A DNA stretch of 64,000 bases from Peromyscus leucopus (Eukaryota > Chordata > Mammalia > Rodentia > Cricetidae). Below are positions 44,889 through 55,423 of the stretch, in pieces (position 1 is the first letter of the stretch; each line of letters begins with the position of its first letter). A program made the position numbers and the translations under genes. The DNA is taken from positions 150,804,826-150,868,825 of the forward strand of contig NC_051065.1 of the NCBI RefSeq assembly GCF_004664715.2. Direction: 5' to 3'. The notes below the pieces were generated by a model, which had not been told where the DNA came from, ran no database searches, and saw only the letters and a list, made by a program, of their open reading frames with translations.

Positions 44889-46300
44889 GGTGTGTTGGTT
44901 ATTTTTCTCATTGCTAGAACAACACACCTGGCCAAAGAGACTTCAGAAAGGATGGTTTATTTTGGATCATGGCTTGGGGGTAGAGTCCATGTCTTGAGGG
45001 CAGAGTCCATGGCTTGCGGACAGAGTCCATGGCTTGCGGACAGAGTCCATGGCTTGAGGGTAGAGTTCATGGCTTGAGGGCAGAGTCCATGTCTTGAAGG
45101 TAGAGTCCATGTCTTGAAGGTAGAGTCCATGTCTTGAGGGCAGAGTCCATGGCTTGAGGGTAGAGTCCATGGCTTGAGGGCAGAGTCCATGGCTTGAGGG
45201 CAGAGTCCATGGCTTGAAGGTAGAGTCCATGGCTTGAGGACAGAGTCCATGGCTTGAAGGTAGAGTCCATGGCTTGAAGGCAGAGTCCATGTCTTGAGGG
45301 CAGAGTCCATGGCTTGCGGACAGAGTCCATGGCTTGAGGGTAGAGTTCATGTCTTGAGGGCAGAGTCCATGTCTTGAAGGTAGAGTCCATGTCTTGAGGG
45401 CAGAGTCCATGGCTTGAGGGTAGAGTCCATGGCTTGAGGGCAGAGTCCATGGCTTGAAGGTAGAGTTCATGGCTTGAGGGCAGAGTCCATGGCTTGAGGG
45501 TAGAGTCCATGTCTTGAGGGCAGAGTCCATGGCTTGAGGGCAGAGTTCATGTCTTGAGGGCAGAGTCCATGTCTTGAAGGTAGAGTCCATGTCTTGAGGG
45601 CAGAGTCCATGGCTTGAGGGTAGAGTCCATGGCTTGAGGGCAGAGTCCATGGCTTGAAGGTAGAGTTCATGGCTTGAGGGCAGAGTCCATGGCTTGAGGG
45701 TAGAGTCCATGTCTTGAGGGCAGAGTCCATGGCTTGAGGGCAGAGTCCATGGCTTGAGGGCAGAGTCCATGTCTTGAAGGTAGAGTCCATGTCTTGAGGG
45801 CAGAGTCCATGGCTTGAGGGTAGAGTCCATGGCTTGAGGGCAGAGTCCATGGCTTGAAGGTAGAGTCCATGGCTTGAGGGTAGAGTTCATGTCTTGAGGG
45901 CAGAGTTCATGGCTTGAGGGCATAGTTCATGGCTTGAGGGCAGAGTCCATGGCTTGAGGGTAGAGTCCATGGCTTGAGGGTAGAGGCCATGGCTTGAGGG
46001 CAAAGTCCATGGCTTGAAGGTAGAGTTCATGGCTTGAGGGCAGAGATGAGGCAATAGGAGTGTGAGAGGCATCTGATCACTTTGCATTCACAGGAAGCAG
46101 AGAGATGTGAGTGTTGCTGCTTCACTGGCTTTCTTCTTTTTATTTAGTCTGGACTCTTGCTCATGGGATGGTTCCACTCATGTACAAGGTTGGCCTCCCA
46201 ACTTAAACACTTACCTGGATATATATACCCTAAGACACCCAGAAATTTATCATCCAAGTGATTGGAAGCTGGTCTTTGGTGTTGCAAAATGAGATCGTTC
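44889..46300 (-). repeat. family C repeat carrying the minisatellite
   Basis: Left flank 44889-44975 ('gtgttggttatttttctcat', 'ggtttattttggatcatggc') and right flank 46047-46300 ('ggcatctgatcactttgcat', 'ggaagcagagagatgtgagt', 'tcatgggatggttccactca') are consecutive parts of family C. The tandem array lies between them, where other copies have one short 'gagggtacagtccat'-like segment. Confidence 0.55.
44981..46040 (+). repeat. 20-bp minisatellite, 53 units, 200-bp higher-order period
   Basis: Fifty-three consecutive units of exactly 20 bp, with no insertion or deletion anywhere: consensus YAGAGTYCATGKCTTGARGG. Variation is confined to a few positions (1 T/C, 7 C/T, 12 G/T, 18 G/A; rare 'cgga' and 'agga' ends). 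The unit-variant pattern repeats every 10 units: 45361-45560, 45561-45760 and the start of a third block from 45761 match in at least 9 of 10 units in the complete pair. The complement has no stop in any frame, so long Met-Asp-Ser/Trp-Thr-Leu-Pro repeat frames (up to 318 codons) appear on the minus strand. These are a by-product of the unit, not a gene. Confidence 0.98.
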
Positions 46301-48236
46301 AGGGTAATTAGAGCCTTCAGGAAAGCCTACTTTGGTTGGGGAAATGAGACAACCTTTGGGATTGGAGATGTGGGGAATTTCTCAAGGAGTAAATCTCAGA
46401 ATGCCCATTAGGAGTTTGCTGACAGCGATAGGGGTCAAGGTTTGGGAAATAGTGGGAAAGTGAAAGGGAACTTAATTATCTGCTCATTTCACAGAGAAGT
46501 GCAAAACGTGATTGGGAGAGCTATCCTCACATAATCCCAGGCTTGGTACCACTGGAGTTTATGCTAGAACTAGTTATAGTAACAAGGACTAGTTTAACCT
46601 GATTCCAAAGAATAAATGGGTAGATCTTTTCCTGGGCAGTCCATATTTGCCTTGAGGCTTTCACAGCTACAGTAATGGTTTTCTCTAGAAAGAAGTTTTT
46701 TTGTGCTGTATGTTTGGTAGTGAGTTGATTTTGTCCTATGTTATTGTCATGAATGGAGAAGTAAGGCTTTGGGTGAGGGCTGTGTAAAAGCTGTACAGGT
46801 GGTCTGCTGTGGATATACAGAGCTAGGGCTGTTACTCTGGGACACTGTTGTCTTTTTCAGATCAAAGCTGTGCTAAAGATACACTCCCTTTTCCTATCTG
46901 TTCATTCCTCTTGTTGCTCCTAGATGTGGGTGTGGCAGAACTTACATTTGACTCTCAGCTATTTATACATGTCTGGTGTTTTAGTCATTTTAAAGAGACC
47001 ATGTCCTGATACTTGCAGAAAATTTTATGTTAGTCTTAAAAGTGAATTTCTGATTATACAATTAAAGTGTAGGATATGAGCAAGGCAAGAGGACTTCTTC
47101 CTCTGTAGCTCCCCAAACCTGAAAATTGCTGGTTGAAGTTGTCTCATGACAGATCCTTAAGTTCTGTCTTTCTGCTCTAGGAATTATGATAGCCAAAACA
47201 GCCAATCCAGACATCTTTGATGTAAAGTAAAAAGGAAGTCAGTTTCAGAATTCCATCTCAAAATGTTCTCTCTAAAGCTCCCAAGTCAAATATTAAGTTA
47301 CACTTAAATTTTTTAAAGCTTCTATTTCTTAGGCAAATAAGTATGTTCAATTACAGATATAAAATTATTTTCATGTAGCCATTTTTCTATAATTGATGAC
47401 ATATAGCATATGTTGAGGAGATAAGTTATATGTTGCCACAAACAAATCAAGAAATTGCGTATAGAAACCTGTAGAACTAGAAGGTGATATTTATGGTAAT
47501 GGTTTACAAGAACAGTGATTTATTATTTAACATTTTTGAGATGGGGGTTGTCTTACCATGTTGCCTAGCTATCCCTGAACTCCTGGTCTCAAGTAATCCT
47601 CTTGCCTTGTTCTAAATACTGAGGACTTTAGACATGTGCTATGGAATTAGTGATTTTTAAAACATTTGTAGATACTTCAGATATATGCCAGAAGTTCAGA
47701 GAATAAGACTTCTAATGTATAAAAGGTAACTGTTAATATATAACTATTCACTCTGAAATTCTTCTTCAATTGGAATGCTAGATAATTATTATATATAATT
47801 ATGAATTTTATTGTATAGTACTTTCAAACAAACTTGTATTCTTTTCTCTTATTTAGTGGCAGAAACAGCCCCCCCCCCCAGAGGTCACTAAATAAAGTAG
47901 TGAAATATTAGAATAGGAAAGGTTTTACTGTTAATATTACAGTTTTTCCCCCATTAGACATTTGCTGGTCATAAAGTGCAAAGAATCTTTCACCATTTTC
48001 TATTGTTTCTACTCTTTGGTTAATTGTGTCTGCTTGAGTTGAGAGGGTCTGTAACTGGAGGAAGAAATGTGTAATCATGTTGTGAGGATGTAAGTCTTTC
48101 TTGTCCCACATGCTGTAACAGCAGGTTTTTCTTTATAGTTGTTGTTACTAAATTCAGTATTTTGAGAGACCCAGTTATTCAGCTACTTTTAATCTTGGTA
48201 AATATTTTAACACTTTAACTCTTCCATTGTTCCTAG

Positions 48237-48392
48237 GATTCAAAAATTTCTTCCATGGAGCGTGGTCTCCGAGACCTGGAAGAGGAAATTCAGATGCTGA
48301 AATCCAATGGGGCTCTGAGTACTGAAGAGCGGGAGGAGGAGATGAAACAGATGGAGGTGTACAGGAGCCACTCTAAGTTCATGAAAAATAAG
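48237..48392 (+). CDS. Erc1: Erc1 internal exon 3 of 5 in window (52 codons)
   Basis: Encodes DSKISSMERGLRDLEEEIQM...SKFMKNK, following exon 2 in frame (IEMK|DSKI). The acceptor 'cttccattgttcctag' ends at 48236; the donor AAG|gtatgg at 48393 is moderate. 156 bp, phase 0/0. The Glu-rich 'TEEREEEMKQMEVYR' segment is a good coiled-coil stretch, and the short 'SNGALS' before it is a likely break. Matches recalled ERC1 across its length. Confidence 0.95.
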
Positions 48393-49749
48393 GTATGGAG
48401 CAGATGCTTCAGTTCCTAGAAGCTTGAAAAGTTTATGGGTACTTTTCCGTGTTAGTGATGGTGAAGATCTACTTTATGTTTTGTTAGACTTTAGAGGAGT
48501 GGTCTTCCCACTCCCACATAGAAACTTCCCAGAATTACTGGTATCATTTAGTTACTGCAGGCTTTTATTTAAATAAGAATTGTTTGATGTGACTAAGGTC
48601 ATGTTATAGTTTAACTTTCTGTTTCTGTAAATACATTGGAATGATTTGATGGGACTTGGCCCAGTTGCGTTTCTCTTACTGTATGAGACAGCCCATTCTC
48701 CACCTCTTCTTGGGAAGTATTGTAAGTCAAATCCCTGAGAAGTGCTTTTTCCAAAACAAGTTCAGTGTTTCCCCTGTAAATAAGCTCTCTCCATTAGGGG
48801 AGTTCATTGGCTACCAGGGTTGTTCTTGCCTATGTGCTCGCAGGTGTATGAACAGTGGGGTGGTCAGTACTGAGGCCTGTCAGTGTGCGTTTAAAATCAG
48901 TCACAGGATTCTTTCTTCAGATCCAAAGTCATTTAGTTTGAGTCTATAAACTCCTTCAATAAAATTGAAGACTTTAGTTTATTGTGGTTATCAGTTTTAT
49001 TGTGGTTTAATTAAAAATCATAATTGTAAAAAATTGGACATGGTGGCTGGCACATGCCTGCAGTCCTAGCACTTGGTAGACAGAGGCATTCAGACTGCTG
49101 CAACTTGGAGGCCAGCCTGGTCTACATAGTGAGTTCCAGGTTATCCAGGGCTACGTAGTGAGGCCCTGTTTCAAAACAAACAAATACACAAATAAATAAT
49201 TTTAACAATGAAATTTTAGCTAGAAAAGTATTACTCACTGCATTTCCCAATGTATATAGCAGCTATATTCTTCAGTTTCTTGCAACTGAAAACTGAAGCA
49301 TTCCCCAAATTTGACTGTCAAGGAGTGGCACAGGTGTGACTTTCTAGTCCGTGCAGTCTTTTTGTCGTGTCTGTATCTGGCATATAGCTAGAGTTTCCCT
49401 CTATTACTAAAGTGTCTGTTATTGATTATTCATGCTAATTACATGTTAATTTTAAAGCTAAAAAACTGATGTGCTCAACTTTTTGTTAGCTTGGATTTTC
49501 TCCATGATTTTAGGACAAAATTTACCGTATTATAATCTATATTATATTTCCTTTTGGTTGGTCAGCACACTCTAGTTCACTTGAAAAAGTTTGAAATACA
49601 GTGTATGCCTTTGAAAATTGAATAAGGGAAACAGATTCAATTATTTTATGTAAGTTATTGTTATTTCAGAGGTCACTGTGGCTCAAAGTCAGATAATTGG
49701 AAGATCTAAGTTGACACATGAGTGAAAAACAATAACAATGTCGTGACAG
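48393..49749 (+). other. Erc1: Erc1 intron between visible exons 3 and 4 (1.36 kb)
   Basis: Holds one B1 (49031-49196). The rest is unrecognised AT-rich DNA. Its 3' end 'gaaaaacaataacaatgtcgtgacag' has almost no pyrimidine tract, unlike the other Erc1 acceptors here. Confidence 0.8.
49031..49196 (+). repeat. B1 SINE
   Basis: 'attggacatggtggctggca', 'gaggccagcctggtctacat' and 'ccagggctacgtagtgaggc', with an A-rich tail. Confidence 0.8.
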
Positions 49750-49833
49750 GTAGAGCAACTGAAGGAGGAACTAAGTTCGAAAGAGGCTCAAGGGGAGGAG
49801 CTGAAAAAGAGAGCGGCTGGTCTTCAGTCTGAG
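49750..49833 (+). CDS. Erc1: Erc1 exon 4 of 5 in window, probable alternative cassette (28 codons)
   Basis: Encodes VEQLKEELSSKEAQ...AAGLQSE, joining exon 3 (KNK|VEQ) and exon 5 (SE|IGQVKQ) in the order I recall for mammalian ERC1. The end is chosen at GAG|gtcttt because the recalled protein has E followed directly by IGQ. That donor is poor, while nine bases on there is a good one, GCA|gtaaga at 49843, which would extend the exon to 49842 and add Val-Phe-Ala in frame. The acceptor lacks a pyrimidine run. The paralogue ERC2, as I recall it, lacks most of this segment, so the exon also separates the two genes. Both lengths (84 or 93 bp) are frame-neutral. Confidence 0.85.
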
Positions 49834-50726
49834 GTCTTTGCAGTAAGAATTACCTCTCTGTGTGCAGTGATCCCACAGTGGGACCCTGCTGGCTCTGGCT
49901 TCTGGGTGGCTTACACTTTCATTCTCTAGCTGGATGGCAGCTCTGCCCATTCTTAGCACTAACCAGCCTGCTCTGCTCTTTTCACTGACCTTTGTTCACA
50001 GTTTGACCATGATGTCACTTGTGTGCACTGAGTTCACGTGGGTTCTAGAAGCCCTACACCTGGTTCTTTATTGTATTTGCTGCTCTGTGGATGGTATCTC
50101 AAAACTCCCATTCCTGATCCCCTTGTTGAGTAGATGTATTTTGATTTATACAAATAGTCTTTCCTTCCATTCTTTTTTAGGTACAGGAATATACAGATAT
50201 CACTAGGCCTATCACCTACACCTTACCTGCATTTGAAATTCTTGAGAAAAGTACTTTAATTACATGGAGACATTATCTTTAAGTTCCCATTAGGAGATTT
50301 TTGCAACAAATGTTATTTTCTTTAGGACAGATGTATAGAGAGTGATAGCCTAGTTAAAGTTACCTGGGAATTTAGAATTAGTGTGATACTTATTTTAAAT
50401 TACTAAAACTGCATTTCAAACCATTCTAATAGACAATAATAAAATAACTACCTTTTGTATACTTACTAGAAGCATCTGGGGTGAGCAACACTAATTTACA
50501 GATGAGAAAACTCAGGTAACAGATGATGCCCGAGAAACCACAGCTCCTAAAGGCAGGTCTTGATTGGCACCAGCAATCCTGTTTTAAAGTTTACTTGTGA
50601 CTTCTTCACTATTTGGTCTGTATTGTACATGCACATCTTCCTCAAAGTGTCAGAGCTGAATGGAAAAACTACCCTTGGGAAGAATTGTGGACTAAGACAG
50701 GAATGCAGTATAAAAAATAAATTTTG

Positions 50727-50903
50727 GGTCTGGAGAAATGGCTCAGCGCCTAAAAGCACTGGCTGCTTATTCCAAAGGTTGTGAGTTCAGTTACCAGCAA
50801 CTCCATGGTGGCTCACAACTATCTGTAATGAGATCTGGTGCCCTCTTCTGGCTTGCAGGCATACTTGCAGATAGAACGCTGTATACATAATAAATAAATC
50901 TTT
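50727..50903 (+). repeat. B2 SINE with 15-bp target duplication
   Basis: 'ggtctggagaaatggctcag', 'ccatggtggctcacaactat', 'tgccctcttctggcttgcag' and 'ataataaataaatcttt'. Identical 'aaaaaataaattttg' repeats at 50712-50726 and 50904-50918. Confidence 0.95.
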
Positions 50904-51433
50904 AAAAAATAAATTTTGATAATTTGTGCTTTCTATTAATGGCTAGTTTGTATTGTAAGTTAAAAAGTAAATTACTATGTTTGGAAGAGATCTAAATTTG
51001 CATTATGGCGTTAACTATAAGTTATCTGGAGGAGAAATTGGTATATAAGTTCATTTTTTTCTTATCTACTATTATTCACTTATGCATATCAGACAGCAGG
51101 CCAAGTACATTTCTTACATTATTTTATTGAATTCCTAAACAGTATGAGGCTTTGGTATAATTTTCCCATTGCCAGTTAGGAAACCAAGATGTAGAGAATA
51201 ACATTACTGATCTCTTCAGCAACTAACTGCTTCCACGTGCTCCTCACCTAGTCCTCTCTCCTGGGTATTCTAGAAGGAAGATTCATGCTTCCAAATTTTT
51301 CTTTACTTTAAAATGTTTTCTTTCTCAGTCTTTAAGGGTTTGTATAGCAGCATGTAAAGCTCATTTAATAATGCACACGGTAAGGAAACAGCAGTCCTGT
51401 GCAGAACTGACGTCTCTCTCCGTGCATGTGTGT

Positions 51434-51543
51434 ATTTTGGAATTTTGAGCAAGGACCTTATTATGTAGGATAGTCATCAAACTTGTGATTCTGCCTCAGG
51501 CTCCTTAGCATTGGGACATTTGGGTGTGTTCCTCCATGCCTGG
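51434..51543 (-). repeat. B1-like SINE, old
   Basis: 'ttttgagcaaggaccttatt', 'tctgcctcaggctccttagc' and 'ttcctccatgcctggc'. Confidence 0.5.
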
Positions 51544-51852
51544 CTTCTCTTTATTTTTGATCCATGTTTAGAAGTATCCAGAAATTTGGATACCTTTAAA
51601 GCATCGTTTTTTCCTGAGAAAGTAGTAATACTTTGAATATTCTGGACATTTATTTATAGAATAAATATATTTGTAGCCCAATCTATATATTACAGATGGA
51701 ATAATACTAATATGTATTATTGTTGGTAAAGAGATAGAACTAGTATCCTTACGTATTTGCATATCAGGAAATAGTTTTCATGTGTATAGAAAAATGCTTG
51801 TCTTATTGAAAGAGAAATGATTTTAGTGATTCTTAAAAGTCTACTAATTGGT

Positions 51853-52065
51853 TCTTCTTTCCTTCCTTTCTTTTCTTTTTTCTTTCCTTTCCTTTCCTCT
51901 TCTCTCTCCCCCTCCCCCTCTCTCCCCCTCTCTCCCTCTGTCCCTCCCTCTCTTCCTTCCTTCCATTGCTGTTGTTGTTTTCCGGGCAGGGGTGGGGGAA
52001 TCAAATGTAGGGTCTTGGTGGTATGTGTGAGGAAAGAACTCTTCCATTGAGGTATGTTCCCAAAC
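51853..52065 (-). repeat. polypyrimidine tract next to an ID-like SINE
   Basis: 51853-51964 is 112 bp of almost pure C/T on the plus strand. It adjoins a reverse ID-like fragment ('ggaatcaaatgtagggtctt', 'cttccattgaggtatgttcc') that ends near 52065. Confidence 0.7.
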
Positions 52066-52375
52066 TAGAAGTCTAATTTTAAGGTAAACTTTGTTTCTTC
52101 TTGTGAAATTGCTTAAAAAACCTTTTCCCTTTACCTAAGATTAGTGTAGTAAAATATTTTAGAGATACTCAGTTTTCTAAAACTCAAGGAATTTTGTTTC
52201 ATCTGCCATAAAAACTACTGACTTAACTGTATTTCTGTTCAGTAGTTAATCTGTCTTGTAGTTATTTCCTGCATGGTAAACCTAATATAAAATCAGAAAA
52301 TGTCATAAGACAGCTTCCTTTTTAAGTCCTTTTTTTCTTTTAAAGTTTAATGAGTTCAAAATAGGAAAGAATATG

Positions 52376-52528
52376 GCTGGATGTGGTAGTCACACCTTGA
52401 ATCTCAGCACTTGGGAGACAGAAGCAGATGGAGCTCTGCGTTTGAGGCCAGCCTGGTCTACATAGTGAGTTCTAGACAACCAGGGCTACACAGAGAAATC
52501 TTGTCTTGAAAAAAATAAAAACAAATAA
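52376..52528 (+). repeat. B1 SINE
   Basis: 'ggctggatgtggtagtcaca', 'gaggccagcctggtctacat' and 'cagggctacacagagaaatc'. Confidence 0.85.
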
Positions 52529-52544
52529 AATTCTTAGGAACAAC

Positions 52545-53740
52545 GTTGGCTAAGAAGGCTCAGTGAGTCAGAACACTTACTGTATAAGCATGAGGGCCTG
52601 GGTTTAAATTTCCAGAACTCATGTAAGAAGCCGAGTGTGGTTCATGTGTCTGTAATCCCCGTGCTATAGGGACATGGAGACAGGAGGATCAGCAGGGTTT
52701 CCTTAGCTTCAGGTTCAGTGAGAGCACCGTTCTTTTTATTTTTTTTTTAATTATAATTTTTTACCTTATAATTTAATTTTACATATCAGCCACAGATTCC
52801 CCTGTCCTTCCCTTCTCCCATCCCCTCTCCCGCCCTTCCTACAGACCACCCCCCATTCCCATCTCCTCCAGGGCAAAGGCTCCCCTGGGGATTCAGTTCA
52901 ACCTGGTAGATTCAGTCTAGGCAGGTCCAGTCCCCTCCTCCCAGGCTGCGCAAATTGTCCCTGCATAAGCCCCAGGTTCCAAACAGCCAGCTCATACATT
53001 AAGGACAGGTCCTGGTCCCACTGCCTGGGGGCCTCCCAAACAGTTCAAGCCTAATCAACTGTCTCACTTATCCAGAGGGCCTGATCCAGTTGGGGGCTCC
53101 TCAGCTATTGGTTCATAGTGTTTCCATTAGTTTGGCTATTTGTCCCTGTGCTTTTTCCAATCTTGGTCTCAACAATTCTCACTCATGCAAACCCTCCTCT
53201 TTCTCACTAATTGGACTCCTGGAGCTCCACCTGGGGCCTGGCCATGGATCTCTGCATCTGCTTCCTTCAGTCATTGGATGAGATTTCTAGCACGACAAAT
53301 TAGGGTGTTTGGCCATCCTATCATCAGAGTATGTCAGTTCAGGCTTTTTCTCGACCATTGCCAGTAGTCTATTGTGGACATATCTTTGTGGATTTCTGGG
53401 GACCTCTCTAGCACTTTGCTTCTTCCTATTCCCATGGGATCTTCATTTACCATGGTCTCCTATTCCTTGTTCTCCCTCTCTGTTCTTGATCCAGCTGGGA
53501 TCTCCCGCTCCCCTAAGCTCTCTTTCCCTTGAACTTTGCCCTTCATTACCCCCCCTTCACGTCCAGGTTGTTCATGTGGATCTCATCCATTTCTCTGTCA
53601 TTGGGCGATCCCTGTGTCTTTTCTAGGTTCCTGTTTGAGAGAACCAATCTTAAGGGATTAAGGCAGGAGGTGATAGAGCGGGACACCCAGCATTGACCTT
53701 TGTCCTCTGCATGTGTACATGCAAATATAACACTGCACAC
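52545..53740 (+). repeat. B4 SINE split by an L1
   Basis: Left half 52545-52734 ('ggctcagtgagtcagaacac', 'ggacatggagacaggaggat') and right half from 53652 ('aggcaggaggtgatagagcg', 'gcattgacctttgtcctctg') form one B4 when the L1 is removed. Confidence 0.65.
52735..53635 (-). mobile_element. 5'-truncated L1 (ORF2 end and 3' UTR)
   Basis: The minus strand runs from near the end of L1 ORF2 or the start of the 3' UTR ('gtggatctcatccatttctc' on plus) through a GC-rich 3' UTR ('gggcaaaggctcccctgggg') to a poly(A) tail, seen as the T-rich left end. Target duplications 'tgagagcaccgttctt' (52719-52734) and 'tgagagaaccaatctt' (53636-53651) match at most positions. About 900 bp; it cannot encode a working protein. 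Confidence 0.82.
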
Positions 53741-53755
53741 ATTTACTGTACTCAC

Positions 53756-53895
53756 TGGATGTGCACCTGTAATCCTAACACTTAGGAGATAGAGGCAAGA
53801 TAATCAGGAGTTCAAGACCAGCCTTGGCTATGTAGTCAGTAGTACAAAGCGCTCTCTCTTTCTCTCTCTCTCTTTCTGTCTCTGTCTCTCTCTCA
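53756..53895 (+). repeat. B1-like SINE and (TC)n
   Basis: Old forward B1 to about 53844 ('gcacctgtaatcctaacact', 'gttcaagaccagccttggct'), then a TC-rich run 53850-53893. Confidence 0.6.
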
Positions 53896-54017
53896 TGCAT
53901 ATACACATGTGCACACACATAAATGCTTAGGAACAATATAAAGAGATATAAATATAAAGAGATATAAAGAAAATGTTCAAGAGGAAGTATTTGTTGGTGT
54001 TAAGAGAACTTTGTGGA

Positions 54018-54160
54018 GCCAGGCGGTAGTGATGCACGCCTTTAACCCCAGCACTCATGAGGCAGAGAGTCTGTGAGTTTGAGGCCAGTCTGTTCTCAAG
54101 AGTGAGTTCCAGGACAGCCAGGGCTATACAGAGAAACCCTGTCTTGAGAAACAAAACAAA
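54018..54160 (+). repeat. B1 SINE
   Basis: 'agccaggcggtagtgatgca', 'gaggccagtctgttctcaag' and 'gacagccagggctatacaga'. The compound microsatellite starts in its A-rich tail. Confidence 0.88.
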
Positions 54161-54281
<121 letters not shown>

Positions 54282-54517
54282 TCTGGAGATTGCATTGTAC
54301 TGTTTGATTTATGAGTTGCTCATTCAGACTGATAAACTTCAGATGCCACGTGTAGATTCTCTAAGTGAGAACTTACACATTCTTCATTTAAGTCCAATGT
54401 GTTTATCTGTTTATGCTCTTTGATGTGTGTATAGTTGATTAAACAGGTGACTTTTTTTTTTTTTAAGAAAACATCTCTCTAGCACCTTAACCCTGAAAGG
54501 AGCTTGGCTTCCTCCTG

Positions 54518-54630
54518 TTTTCATGATACAGGGTCTCACTATATACCGCTGGCTGGCTTGCAACCCACAGAGATCCAACAGCTTCTGCCTGTTCTGTCTG
54601 GGATACAGGTGTGCACTACCACATGTAGCC
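54518..54630 (-). repeat. B1 SINE, old
   Basis: 'gatacagggtctcactatat', 'gcttgcaacccacagagatc' and 'gtgtgcactaccacatgtag'. A run of about 22 T follows at 54653-54675. Confidence 0.6.
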
Positions 54631-54897
54631 TAGCTTCTTAGAAGATAAAGCTTTTTTTTTTTTTTTTTTTTTTTTGCTTGAGAAAGAAAACCAAAGAAGC
54701 ATACCACTAGGATTTGAATTTACCTTCAGTAGAAATATGAAGTTACTTTCCCCTCATGTTTTACGTGCGCACTAATCCTGCCTCTGACCCATAGTCTTCT
54801 GGAGATGGAGGCCCAACAAAATGAAGTGGTATTAGGTGATGAATGCTGCCTGGTCTGGTTGAACTGTAATTTCTTCCTCTGTCTTTTCCCTCTAAGG

Positions 54898-55086
54898 TAG
54901 TGGTTCTCAACCTGTGGGCACAACCATTGGAAAACATATTTCTCATGGTCTTACAATCTGAGACACTGCTCAGTAGTAAAATTACAGTTGGGAAGTAACA
55001 ACGAAAATAATGTTATGGTTGGGGTTCACCACAACATGAGGAGCTGTATTAAAGGGTTGCAGTGTTAGGAAGGTTGAGAACCACTG
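54898..55086. mobile_element. Nonautonomous hAT-type DNA transposon (URR1-like)
   Basis: Ends 'tagtggttctcaacct' and 'aggttgagaaccactg' form a 16-bp terminal inverted repeat with one mismatch. 8-bp duplications 'ctctaagg' (54890-54897) and 'gcctaagg' (55087-55094) agree at six positions. The right half matches the element at 40464-40676 ('tattaaagggt', 'gttaggaaggttgagaacca'-type). No reading frame. Confidence 0.75.
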
Positions 55087-55423
55087 GCCTAAGGAGTTTC
55101 AGAAACTATTTAGAGACAATAACTGAAGATTAGAAGTTTCTGTGTTTGTTGAATAAACTTAGTTTTTGGTAAGGAGCATCCAGTATTAGATGGTGCAAAA
55201 AGATTAGTATGCCCTGGCTTATTTATTTGCCATTTGATGAGCCTAGGAACTCAGGACTGCTAGACAAGTGCTTTACTGTTAAAGCACCCCCCCCCCTTCT
55301 ACCTATAAAGTCAGTTTTACATTTAGTTTCCTATCTTGTGTCATAAATCTGCCAGAGGTCCAGCTACATGGTAGTTGTGTAATTTCTCTTTTCCTTACAA
55401 TGTTGTTGTGTTTTCTTTTCCAG

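Larger units (their letters stand above)
42008..48236 (+). other. Erc1: Erc1 intron between visible exons 2 and 3 (6.2 kb)
   Basis: gt...ag ends ('gtaagtg', 'ccattgttcctag'). It contains SINEs, family C repeats and the 20-bp minisatellite. Unrecognised DNA: about 42020-42410, 43000-43810, 44500-44880, 46300-47530 and 47650-48230. At 47535-47650 there is an old reverse B1-like stretch ('ctatccctgaactcctggtc'). Confidence 0.85.

Noticed and set aside
44990..46045. CRISPR-like array
   Set aside because: Units are directly adjacent with no spacers; this is a eukaryotic minisatellite.
44957..46087. Long minus-strand frames (up to 318 codons) of MDS/WTLP repeats
   Set aside because: They are the translation of a 20-bp tandem repeat that lacks stops on that strand; all three frames are open and no unique coding sequence flanks them.
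53090..53626. Overlapping 63-105 codon frames
   Set aside because: They lie in the antisense of an L1 3' region, with no protein similarity I recognise.
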